Shown in pieces: positions 53,699 to 61,128 of a stretch of DNA of 64,000 nucleotides. The notes below the pieces were generated by a model. It was not told where the DNA came from, did not search any database, and saw nothing but the letters and a program-made list of their open reading frames with translations. A program made the translations under genes and the position numbers. This DNA is from an uncultured Clostridia bacterium (GTDB lineage Bacteria; Bacillota; Clostridia; TANB77; CAG-508), in the NCBI GenBank assembly GCA_904381285.1, contig CAJFII010000001.1, positions 62,001-126,000 on the forward strand, written 5' to 3'. Every line of letters begins with the position of its first letter. Within the stretch, counting starts at the first letter, position 1.

Positions 53699-53988
53699 TG
53701 GAATCAATAAAAAAATATATAGAAAAAATAAGTCAATATTATAAAATAGAAGCAATAATATTGTTTGGTTCTTATGCAAAAGGAACGGAAAATGAAGATA
53801 GTGACATAGATATAGCAATTATTTCAAGCGATTTTAGTGACATTATTGAAGATGGTGCAAAACTAATCGGATTAACTTGGAAAATAGATACTAGAATAGA
53901 GCCACATCCAATAACAACAGAGGATTATCAAAAAGTTTCAAATCCATTTGTAAGAGAGGTTGTAGATACAGGAATAAAAGTAGCATAG
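53698..53988 (+). CDS. MNT-type nucleotidyltransferase antitoxin
   Basis: A 96-residue minimal nucleotidyltransferase with the core motif GSYAKGTENEDSDIDIAI (about 29-46). In HEPN-MNT pairs this enzyme neutralises the HEPN RNase, in known cases by AMPylation of a tyrosine. ATG 53698 overlaps the ancestral HEPN stop (TAATG); the earlier ATG at 53668 lies inside the HEPN reading frame. With the toxin broken it may now be an orphan. Confidence 0.8.
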   Translation: MESIKKYIEKISQYYKIEAIILFGSYAKGTENEDSDIDIAIISSDFSDIIEDGAKLIGLTWKIDTRIEPHPITTEDYQKVSNPFVREVVDTGIKVA

Positions 53989-54136
53989 GAGGATTTTTTA
54001 TTGTAGAAAAAGTAAAAAATAGACAAGCAGTTCAGCCTTCAGTTGGAGAGGAAAGATAAATTTAATAAAACAAATAAAAAAAGAAAAGCAAGATGAATAT
54101 TACACCTTACTTTTCTTCTTTTTGTTGGACAAATTA

Positions 54137-54490
54137 TTAGTTTTCTTTCATTTGCAAGAAATAAATGTTTTCTGGATTTTTAGATGGTATGGTAAAAGCT
54201 ATATCAGTAGATTCAATTCTTAAAACTTCTATCCAAACATCTGAAGAACCTGAAAAATTTTCAAGATATATGTGTGTTTTAGGAGTGTTGCCATTCATTT
54301 CCCACCACGTAAATCTAATATAATCTGCAGTGATTAAAATAGTTAAACCAAACTCTGCATTTCTTTTGCTTATTTCTCGGTATAGATTGAGATGAAAAAA
54401 AATTCTCGAATTTTTTGTTTGTCCTCCTAGTTTTGCTAAAACGTTTAATACGGATTTGTCCTGTGGTACCTTAATTACTTCTCTTTTCAT
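54137..54490 (-). CDS. Hypothetical protein within the tRNA-Gln island
   Basis: A 117-residue protein not recognised by family (MKREVIKVPQDKSVLNVLAKLGGQ...NIYFLQMKEN), with TADYIRFTWWEMNGNTPKTHIYLENFSGSSDVWIEVLRIESTD. Predicted soluble, mixed alpha/beta. The start follows AAGGAGG on the minus strand. It lies between the 36-bp repeats, with the MobV remnant, so it is probably cargo of the former element. Confidence 0.5.
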   Translation of the reverse strand: MKREVIKVPQDKSVLNVLAKLGGQTKNSRIFFHLNLYREISKRNAEFGLTILITADYIRFTWWEMNGNTPKTHIYLENFSGSSDVWIEVLRIESTDIAFTIPSKNPENIYFLQMKEN

Positions 54491-54595
54491 GCTTATTCCT
54501 CCTTAAGTTTGGTTAGTTGTAAATGTACCTTCAAATATGAGATATTACTCATTTTAATAGTATTTATTATACTATAATTTACATGATATGGCAAA

Positions 54596-55185
54596 TTATA
54601 ATTCAAGTTCATTATATTCCATTTCTCTTTCTTCATGCTTTAATTGTTTTACTGGATCAATAAAAATTTGAGTTTCTTCTTGAAAAGTTTTAACTAATTC
54701 TTTAGATTCTCCTATACCAAATTTATGGCAAATCCAAACTATAAATTTATTAACTGTTTCATAAAATTTATCTATAATTTTGCATAAACAATTATTTTCT
54801 TTTTCTAACTTCTTAAATTTTCCTTTATATTTATATTCTAAATCAATAGATTTTTCTTCAAATTCTTCTTCTAACTCTCTTTTTCTACTGTTAAAATCAA
54901 GATTGTTACTTCTTAGCTTATATTCATGCTCTAAATTTTTAATAGTATTGTGTAGTTCTTTATTATCTGCAAGTATTTTATCTCGTTCTTTTTGGTATTT
55001 TTCAGCTTCATCAATAACTTTGGACTGTTTTGATAGTTCTTTATGCAAAGTTAGATTATCTTTATATAATTTCGTTTTCTACTTTTTCTCTATTAAGTTT
55101 TATTATTTTTATATCATTTATATTTGGGACTTTAGGTAATTCTAATTTTATATTATCTAATATTTTTTTAGTATTTTCAAAATTG
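54596..55185 (-). pseudogene. MobV/Pre relaxase remnant (C-terminal part)
   Basis: On the minus strand, fragments in different frames read LPKVPNINDIKIIKLNREKVENE, then LYKDNLTLHKELSKQSKVIDEAEKYQKERDKILADN and a coiled coil ending NKFIVWICHKFGIGESKELVKTFQEETQIFIDPVKQ. This is the pattern of the C-terminal half of plasmid mobilization relaxases (MobV, Pre). The N-terminal catalytic domain is missing and at least two frame changes are present (an A-run near 55170 and near 55070), so the gene is dead. In 55186-55412 I see only AT-rich sequence with no gene. Confidence 0.6.
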
Positions 55186-55412
55186 GTATAACAATATTAT
55201 TGTTATTATTGGTTTTTATAATTTTTAATATTAGAATAATGATATCAATAAGTATAAAAGTTGTTATTATTTTTATAAATTTTGTCAAACAAATGTCAAA
55301 CAAATTCATTTGAAAATTTGATTTTACGAAAGTGTTGAAATGAAAATATTTTTGAAATTTACAACCATAAAATACTGATAAATAAGCATATTAAGTAGCA
55401 AAAAGTAATTTT

Positions 55413-55448
55413 AAAAGCAACTTTCATAAAATTGAGAGTTGCTTTTTT
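55413..55448 (+). repeat. 36-bp direct repeat, right copy
   Basis: Base-for-base identical to 53293-53328, also followed by T. It marks the right end of the element inserted after tRNA-Gln, and may terminate the LysR gene read from the other side. Confidence 0.9.
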
Positions 55449-55460
55449 GAACTTTTTTGA

Positions 55461-56354
55461 TTATTTATATATAACACTGTTTATAATATCTAAAAATTTT
55501 ACAGCATCTGAAGAAGGTTTTTTTGAATAAATAATACCATAAGGCATTGCCTCTCCAGAAGAAATAGGAATAGTTTTAAAAGCAGGATGAATATCTTTCC
55601 AACATTCTAAAGTAACAAGTAAGTATCCGTTTTCTTCACATTTATTAAATATATTTATATCATAATATAGAGGTGCATCAATTATTTCTATATCTTTACA
55701 ATTTAGTTTTATTTTATCTACAATTTCTTGATTTTGTTTACTGTTTCCAGTAGTTATAGCAGCTATTTTTTCTCCAGATAAATCAGAAAAAGAAATTTCC
55801 TTCTTTTTAGATAAAGGATTTGTAATAGGAACAGCGATGCAAAATCTATAACTTCCTAATTCTAAAAAATTAAAATCTTTAAGCCATTCTTTTGAATCAC
55901 CAGGTGAAACCAGAAAATCCAATGTTGTTCCATTATTGTTAAGAGTACTTAAAACCATAGAGTGATTTTCTTCAAAAGGAACTATTTTTATTTTAAATTC
56001 GGGATATTTATCATTTACTTTATACCATATATCGAGCAATGGTTTACAAGGACATATTAAAGATGTTCCAATTGTTACAAAATGTGTATTTTGGTTTTGT
56101 AGTTTTTTGGCTTTTTCTATGGCTTTATTCGTATAATTTATTATAAATTTAGCATCATTATAAATTTGTTTTCCTACATGTGTAAGAGTAATTCCATGGT
56201 TTGTTCTATTTAACAAAGTAAGTCCAAGTTCACTTTCCATTAAATTCATTTGTTTCATAACAGCAGTTGGAGATATAAAAAGTTTCTCTCCAGCTTTGGA
56301 AAAGCTACCTGTATTAGCCACCTCAATAAACACTTCAAGATATTTATTATACAT
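55461..56354 (-). CDS. LysR-family transcriptional regulator
   Basis: A 297-residue regulator: N-terminal winged helix-turn-helix (about 3-60, LEVFIEVANTGSFSKAGEKLFISPTAVMKQMNLMESELGLTLLNRT) and a LysR substrate-binding domain (about 90-295, VTIGTSLICPCKPLLDIW...). It is divergent from the flavodoxin-AKR genes at 56476 and probably controls them. RBS AGGTG on the minus strand, just before the ATG. Confidence 0.9.
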   Translation of the reverse strand: MYNKYLEVFIEVANTGSFSKAGEKLFISPTAVMKQMNLMESELGLTLLNRTNHGITLTHVGKQIYNDAKFIINYTNKAIEKAKKLQNQNTHFVTIGTSLICPCKPLLDIWYKVNDKYPEFKIKIVPFEENHSMVLSTLNNNGTTLDFLVSPGDSKEWLKDFNFLELGSYRFCIAVPITNPLSKKKEISFSDLSGEKIAAITTGNSKQNQEIVDKIKLNCKDIEIIDAPLYYDINIFNKCEENGYLLVTLECWKDIHPAFKTIPISSGEAMPYGIIYSKKPSSDAVKFLDIINSVIYK

Positions 56355-56475
56355 ATAACAACACCTCGCTTAAACTTTTAGTTAAAGCCATTATAACTTT
56401 TTAGAACTTCCTTGTCAATAATTATACTGTTATAATGTGAGATAGATAAGGTAAAATAGAAAGGAAGAAGATTAA

Positions 56476-56973
56476 ATGAATAGTATTGTGATTTTTTATT
56501 CAAGAGCTGGATACAACTATGTAAATGGAGAAATAAAAAAATTAGAAATTGGAAATACAGAAGTAATTGCAAAAAGAATTGCAGAACTAACTGAAAGTCC
56601 ATTATTTAAAATTGAGCAAGTACAGCCATACTCAGATGATTATTCAGAATGTATTGATGAAGCAAAAAGAGACCAAAGATTAGGTGTAAGACCAGAAATA
56701 AAGGAATTTCCAAATAATTTAAAAGATTATGATTTAATTTTTCTAGGATTTCCAAATTTTTGGGGAACAATGCCTATGGCAATGTTTACTTTTTTAGAAA
56801 ATACTAATCTTGATGGTAAAACTATAAAACCATTTTGTTCACATGAAGGAAGTGGATTCGGAAGAAGTATAGAAGATATAAAAAGAATATGTCCAAAAGC
56901 AAAAGTAGAAAAAGAAATAGATATACATGGAGCAATGATTTTTGAAGAAGAACTAAAAGAGTGGATTAAATAA
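56476..56973 (+). CDS. Flavodoxin-like protein
   Basis: A 165-residue flavodoxin-fold protein: N-terminal IVIFYSRAGYNYVNGEIKKLEIGNTEVIAKRIAEL (FMN phosphate loop), LIFLGFPNFWGTMPMAMFTFLENTNLDGKTIKPFCSHEGSGFGRS. Electron carrier or FMN reductase-like; partner unknown. It is first of an operon with the aldo-keto reductase at 56996. RBS AAAGGAAG. Confidence 0.85.
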   Translation: MNSIVIFYSRAGYNYVNGEIKKLEIGNTEVIAKRIAELTESPLFKIEQVQPYSDDYSECIDEAKRDQRLGVRPEIKEFPNNLKDYDLIFLGFPNFWGTMPMAMFTFLENTNLDGKTIKPFCSHEGSGFGRSIEDIKRICPKAKVEKEIDIHGAMIFEEELKEWIK

Positions 56974-56995
56974 AAAAGTAAAGGAGAAGTTAATT

Positions 56996-57841
56996 ATGAA
57001 AAGTGTAAAATTAAATAATGGTGTAGAAATGCCAATGTTAGGAATAGGAACATTTTTATTAAGTCCAGACCAAGCAGAAGAATCTGTATATAATGCTTTG
57101 AAAGCAGGATATAGATTAATAGATACAGCAAATGCTTATGTGAATGAAAAAGGTGTAGGAAGGGGAATTAAAAAATCAGGAGTTCCAAGAAAAGAAATAT
57201 TTTTGGAAACAAAATTATGGCCAGCATTTTATGAAGAAGAGGATCAGGTAGAAAGAACATTAAAAAGATTAGATACAGATTATATAGACTTATTATTAAT
57301 TCATCAACCAGCAGGAAATTATAAAAAAGCGTATAAAATAATGGAAAAAGCAGTAAAGGAAGGAAAAGTAAGAGCGATAGGATTATCAAACTTTGATGAA
57401 AAAGGAATTAAAGAAATATTAGATAATTGTGAGATAAAACCAACAGTATTACAAACAGAAGCTCATCCTTATTATTCACAAACAGAAATGAAAGAATTTT
57501 TAAATAAATATGATATTAAAATACAGGCTTGGTATCCATTAGGACATGGAGATAAAGGATTAATTAATGAAGAAATATTTAGTAAATTAGCTAAAAAATA
57601 TGGAAAGAGTAATGTACAAATAATATTAAGATGGCACATACAATCAAATAATATTGTTATACCAGGAGCAACAAATCCGGAACATATAAAAGCAAATATT
57701 GACATTTATGATTTTCAATTAACAGATGAAGAAATGCAGGAAATTGCTAAAATAAACAAAAATAAAAGATATTATCAAAGTACACCTGAAATGCTTGAAA
57801 GTTACGTTCAAATGAAACCAGATTTAGATGCTCAAAAATAA
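56996..57841 (+). CDS. Aldo-keto reductase
   Basis: A 281-residue NAD(P)H-dependent aldo-keto reductase: RLIDTANAYVNEKGVGRGI with the catalytic Asp-Tyr, ETKLWP with the Lys, LLIHQP with the His, and the cofactor loop IPGATNPEHIKANIDIYDF. Reduces aldehydes or ketones; substrate not deducible. RBS AAAGGAG. Confidence 0.92.
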   Translation: MKSVKLNNGVEMPMLGIGTFLLSPDQAEESVYNALKAGYRLIDTANAYVNEKGVGRGIKKSGVPRKEIFLETKLWPAFYEEEDQVERTLKRLDTDYIDLLLIHQPAGNYKKAYKIMEKAVKEGKVRAIGLSNFDEKGIKEILDNCEIKPTVLQTEAHPYYSQTEMKEFLNKYDIKIQAWYPLGHGDKGLINEEIFSKLAKKYGKSNVQIILRWHIQSNNIVIPGATNPEHIKANIDIYDFQLTDEEMQEIAKINKNKRYYQSTPEMLESYVQMKPDLDAQK

Positions 57842-57864
57842 AAGTAAAAAAATAAGAAAATATA

Positions 57865-57895
57865 TTGACTTGGAGTGGACTCTAAAATATAAAAT
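57865..57895 (+). promoter_or_regulatory. MerR-type promoter upstream of the second flavodoxin gene
   Basis: TTGACT (57865-57870) and TAAAAT (57890-57895) are 19 bases apart, with the dyad TTGGAGT-GG-ACTCTAA between them. The long spacer with a central dyad is characteristic of MerR-activated promoters. The MerR gene at 59467 is the obvious candidate regulator (inference). Confidence 0.6.
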
Positions 57896-57919
57896 TAAAT
57901 AAAAAAGGAGGAATAAAAA

Positions 57920-58597
57920 ATGAACAAAAAAATTATAGCTTTAATTGTTGTTATCGTTTTATTAGTAATAATAGGCGTTGCAGCATACTTTATAAGTCAA
58001 AATTCAAATGAAACTCAAACAAATAATTCTAATCAACAAGGATTAGCAGAGCAAAATAGTATGACAGAAAATAATACAGAAGTTGCAGGAGAAAATAATG
58101 GAGAAAGCACACAAACAGGGAAAATATTAGTTGTATATTTTTCAGCACAAGGTCATACAGAGGAAGTAGCAAATAAAATAGCTGAAAATTTAGGAGCAGA
58201 TACTTTTAAAATTGAACCAGTAGATGAATATACTTCTGAAGACTTAAATTGGACAGATGATAATTCAAGAGTAACAAAAGAACACGAAGATGAATCATTA
58301 AGAAATGTTGAACTTGTTTCTACAACAGTAGATAATTGGGAAGAATATGATACTGTATTAATTGGATATCCAATATGGTGGGGAATTGCAGCATGGCCAG
58401 TAGATACATTTGTAAAAGCAAATGACTTTAATGGAAAAACAGTTATTCCATTTTGTACATCATCATCATCAGGCTTAGGACAAAGTGGAGAATTACTTAA
58501 AGAAGAAGCAAATGGCGGAAATTGGTTAGAAGGGCAAAGATTTAGATCTAATCCATCAGATTCAGATATAAATAATTTTACAGATAGTTTAAAATAA
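57920..58597 (+). CDS. Membrane-anchored flavodoxin
   Basis: A 225-residue protein: N-terminal membrane helix (about 5-27), Asn/Gln/Glu-rich linker (about 28-72), then a flavodoxin-4-type domain (GKILVVYFSAQGHTEEVANKIAENLGADTFKIEP, IGYPIWWGIAAWPVDTFVKANDF, FCTSSSSGLGQSG). Probably an extracytoplasmic FMN protein. RBS AAGGAGG. Confidence 0.88.
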   Translation: MNKKIIALIVVIVLLVIIGVAAYFISQNSNETQTNNSNQQGLAEQNSMTENNTEVAGENNGESTQTGKILVVYFSAQGHTEEVANKIAENLGADTFKIEPVDEYTSEDLNWTDDNSRVTKEHEDESLRNVELVSTTVDNWEEYDTVLIGYPIWWGIAAWPVDTFVKANDFNGKTVIPFCTSSSSGLGQSGELLKEEANGGNWLEGQRFRSNPSDSDINNFTDSLK

Positions 58598-58642
58598 TAA
58601 AAGTCAAGATATTAGAATGATAATAGTTGGGAGGAATTTTAT

Positions 58643-59383
58643 ATGAAAAAACAAACAGCAGGTAGAGATAGTCTAGGAGAATTTGCTCCAAAATTTGCAG
58701 AATTGAATGATGATGTATTATTTGGAGAAGTATGGTCAAGAGAAGACAAGTTATCATTAAGAGATAGATCATTAGTAACTATTTGTGTATTTATGGGAAA
58801 AGGATTATTTGATAATTCATTAAAACATCATTTAATAAATGCAAAAAATAATGGTATTACAAAGGAAGAAATGGCAGAAATTATAACTCATGCTGCATTT
58901 TATGCTGGATGGCCAAATGCTTGGGCAGTTTTTAATATGGCAAAAGAAGTATATGCAAATGATGATGAAAAAGAAAATCATGGAGGAATGTTTGGACTAG
59001 GAGAACCAAATATTGCTTATGCACAATATTTTATAGGTAATTCATATTTAAAACCATTAACAAATCCAGAAAAAACAAGCCTATTTTTAGCAAATGTTAC
59101 ATTTGAACCTAGATGTAGAAACAATTGGCATATACACCATGCTACAAAAGGTGGAGGACAAATATTAGTATGTGTTGAAGGAGAAGGTTGGTATCAAGAA
59201 GAAGGAAAAGAGGCACAAAAGTTAAAACCAGGAGATGTAGTAACAATACCAGCAAATGTTAAACATTGGCATGGAGCTGCAGATTGTTGGTTTAGCCATA
59301 TTGCTATTGAAGTTCCAGGTGAAGAAACTTCAAATGAATGGTGTGAGCCTGTTTCAGATGAAGAATATAATAAATTAAAATAA
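58643..59383 (+). CDS. Carboxymuconolactone decarboxylase-cupin fusion protein
   Basis: A 246-residue protein: CMD/AhpD-like helical domain (about 20-110, SREDKLSLRDRSLVTICVFMGKG...LKHHLINAKNNGITKEEMAEIITHAAFYAGWPNAW) followed by a cupin domain (about 140-240, with NNWHIHHATKGGGQILVCVEGEGWYQEEGKEAQKLKPGDVVTIPANVKHWHG, the metal-binding histidines). The AhpD-type CxxC pair is absent, so a peroxidase role is doubtful. Part of the redox cluster; RBS GGGAGG. Confidence 0.88.
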   Translation: MKKQTAGRDSLGEFAPKFAELNDDVLFGEVWSREDKLSLRDRSLVTICVFMGKGLFDNSLKHHLINAKNNGITKEEMAEIITHAAFYAGWPNAWAVFNMAKEVYANDDEKENHGGMFGLGEPNIAYAQYFIGNSYLKPLTNPEKTSLFLANVTFEPRCRNNWHIHHATKGGGQILVCVEGEGWYQEEGKEAQKLKPGDVVTIPANVKHWHGAADCWFSHIAIEVPGEETSNEWCEPVSDEEYNKLK

Positions 59384-59387
59384 AAAA

Positions 59388-59422
59388 TAAAGCGGGTAAC
59401 TATTTGAAAGTTACTTGCTTTT
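59388..59422 (+). terminator. Rho-independent terminator
   Basis: AAAGCGGGTAACT pairs with AGTTACTTGCTTT after the CMD-cupin gene, followed by T. Confidence 0.8.
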
Positions 59423-59466
59423 ATGATATAAAATATTATATAGTAATAAAAAAATTGGAGGAAAAT

Positions 59467-59860
59467 ATGACAATAAATGAAGTTTCACAAAAATTAAATA
59501 TATCACAAGATACTTTAAGATTTTATGAAAAAGAACGGTTTAATAGGACCTATAAAAAGAAATAAAAATGGTTATAGAGATTTTCAAGAACAAGATTTAA
59601 AGAGGATAGAATTTGTAAAATGTATGAGAAAAGCAGATCTTTCAATTGATGTTCTTAGAAAATACCTTCAGCTATATAATGAAGGTGAAAAAACAAAAGA
59701 ACAAAGAACAAAACTTTTATTAGAGCAAAAGGGATTATTAGAAAAAAAGATAAAAGCTATGCAAGAAGCGGCTCAAAGATTAGATTATAAAATAAAATTA
59801 TATTATGAAGGTAAACTAGATGAATTTTTAGAAGAAACTAATAAAGAGGAGGATAATTAA
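59467..59860 (+). CDS. MerR-family regulator, with +1 recoding at an in-frame CGG
   Basis: A MerR-type regulator with winged helix-turn-helix and C-terminal coiled coil. ATG 59467 follows TTGGAGG. The zero frame encodes 23 residues (MTINEVSQKLNISQDTLRFYEKE), meets CGG at 59536-59538 and stops at 59563. Skipping C59536 gives GLIGPIKRNKNGYRDFQEQDLKRIEFVKCMRKADLSIDVLRKYL..., the expected MerR continuation, open to 59860 (about 130 residues). No metal-binding cysteines, so it fits the aldehyde- or stress-responsive group. The next gene starts directly at 59861. Confidence 0.92.
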
Positions 59861-60982
59861 ATGGAAGATTTAGGAAAAGAAATTAAAAAACTAGGATTCG
59901 GTTTAATGAGATTACCACAAAAAGATGGGAAAATTGATGTAGAACAAACAAAAGTGATGGTAGACAAATTTTTAGAAGCTGGTTTTACTTATTTTGATAC
60001 AGCCTGGGCATATGCAGGAAGTGAAGAAGCTATAAGAGAAGCTTTAGTAAAAAGGTATCCAAGAGAAAAGTTTAAACTTGCTACAAAAAATGCAGCATGG
60101 ATAAATTGTAAAACAAAAGAAGAAGCAATAAAACAATTTGAAACATCATTAAAACAAACAGGTGCAGGATATTTTGACTTTTATCTATTACATAACTTAG
60201 GAGAAGGAAGAACAAAAGTATTTGATGATTTTGATATGTGGAGTTGGATATTAGAAATGAAAGCACAAGAAAAAATAAAGCATGCAGGATTTTCATTCCA
60301 TTCTACACCAGAAGAATTAGATGAAATATTAACAAAACACCCTGAAATGGAGTTCGTACAATTACAAATAAATTATGCTGATTGGGAAAATCCAGCAATA
60401 AAATCAAAAGAGTGCTATGAAGTGGCAAGAAAGCATGGAAAACCAGTAATTGTAATGGAACCAGTAAAAGGAGGAATGCTTGCAAATCCACCAGAAAAAG
60501 TTAAAGAGGTATTTGATAAAGCAAATCCAAATTTATCATATGCATCATGGGCTATTAAATTTGCAGCAGATTTAGATGGAGTAATAACGGTATTATCTGG
60601 TATGAGTAATATAGAGCAAATGAAAGATAATATATCTTATATGAAAGACTTTAAAAAATTATCAAATGAAGAAAAAGATGTAATATTCGAGGCACAAAAA
60701 ATATTAAAAAGTATTCCGTTAATTCCATGTACTACTTGCAATTATTGTGCTAAAGTATGTCCAATGAAAATTGGTATTTCAGGTACATTTACAGCAATGA
60801 ATATACTTACATTATATAAAGACAAGGCAGCTGCAAAACATCAAGAAGAATGGCTTGTTGGAGGACATGGATTAAAAAAAGCAGAGGAATGCATTAAATG
60901 TGGAAAATGTGAAGGTGTTTGTCCACAACATATAAAAATAAGAGAAGAACTTGAAAAAGCAAGAAAAGCACTAGAAGGATAA
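59861..60982 (+). CDS. Aldo-keto reductase with C-terminal iron-sulfur domain
   Basis: A 373-residue protein: aldo-keto reductase TIM barrel (about 1-270, KKLGFGLMRLPQ, FDTAWAYAGSEEAIREAL) followed by a ferredoxin-like domain with two 4Fe-4S motifs (CTTCNYCAKVCPMKIGI at about 288-304, CIKCGKCEGVCPQHI near 346-360). This is a common anaerobe architecture. Substrate unknown. Coupled to merR (adjacent TAA-ATG) with AGAGGAGG inside merR. Confidence 0.92.
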   Translation: MEDLGKEIKKLGFGLMRLPQKDGKIDVEQTKVMVDKFLEAGFTYFDTAWAYAGSEEAIREALVKRYPREKFKLATKNAAWINCKTKEEAIKQFETSLKQTGAGYFDFYLLHNLGEGRTKVFDDFDMWSWILEMKAQEKIKHAGFSFHSTPEELDEILTKHPEMEFVQLQINYADWENPAIKSKECYEVARKHGKPVIVMEPVKGGMLANPPEKVKEVFDKANPNLSYASWAIKFAADLDGVITVLSGMSNIEQMKDNISYMKDFKKLSNEEKDVIFEAQKILKSIPLIPCTTCNYCAKVCPMKIGISGTFTAMNILTLYKDKAAAKHQEEWLVGGHGLKKAEECIKCGKCEGVCPQHIKIREELEKARKALEG

Positions 60983-60990
60983 TAGAACCA

Positions 60991-61026
60991 GAAATAACAA
61001 CTTTCAAAATGAGAGTTGTTATTTTT
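60991..61026 (+). terminator. Rho-independent terminator
   Basis: AATAACAACTTTC pairs with GAGAGTTGTTATT followed by TTT. Confidence 0.8.
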
Positions 61027-61128
61027 GAATAAAAGAATTGCTTAATATAAAAATAAAATATAATATGTATAAAAAATGTTATTTTTTGTGAATAATAAAT
61101 ATGATGTATAAAATAAGGAGAGTACAGT

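Noticed and set aside
53605..53700. HEPN frameshift as a seventh recoding site
   Set aside because: It occurs near AAA-TGC, not at CGG, and the gene also lacks its N-terminus, so decay is the simpler reading.
55062..55309. Small membrane protein gene on the minus strand
   Set aside because: The frame is broken by an A-run, has no ribosome binding site, and its end matches MobV, so it is part of the relaxase remnant region.
9814..59538. Six frame interruptions as sequencing errors or pseudogenes
   Set aside because: All six are the same change (extra C before GG), none lies in a homopolymer, the rest of every gene is intact, and one (comF) creates no premature stop. Raw reads are still needed.
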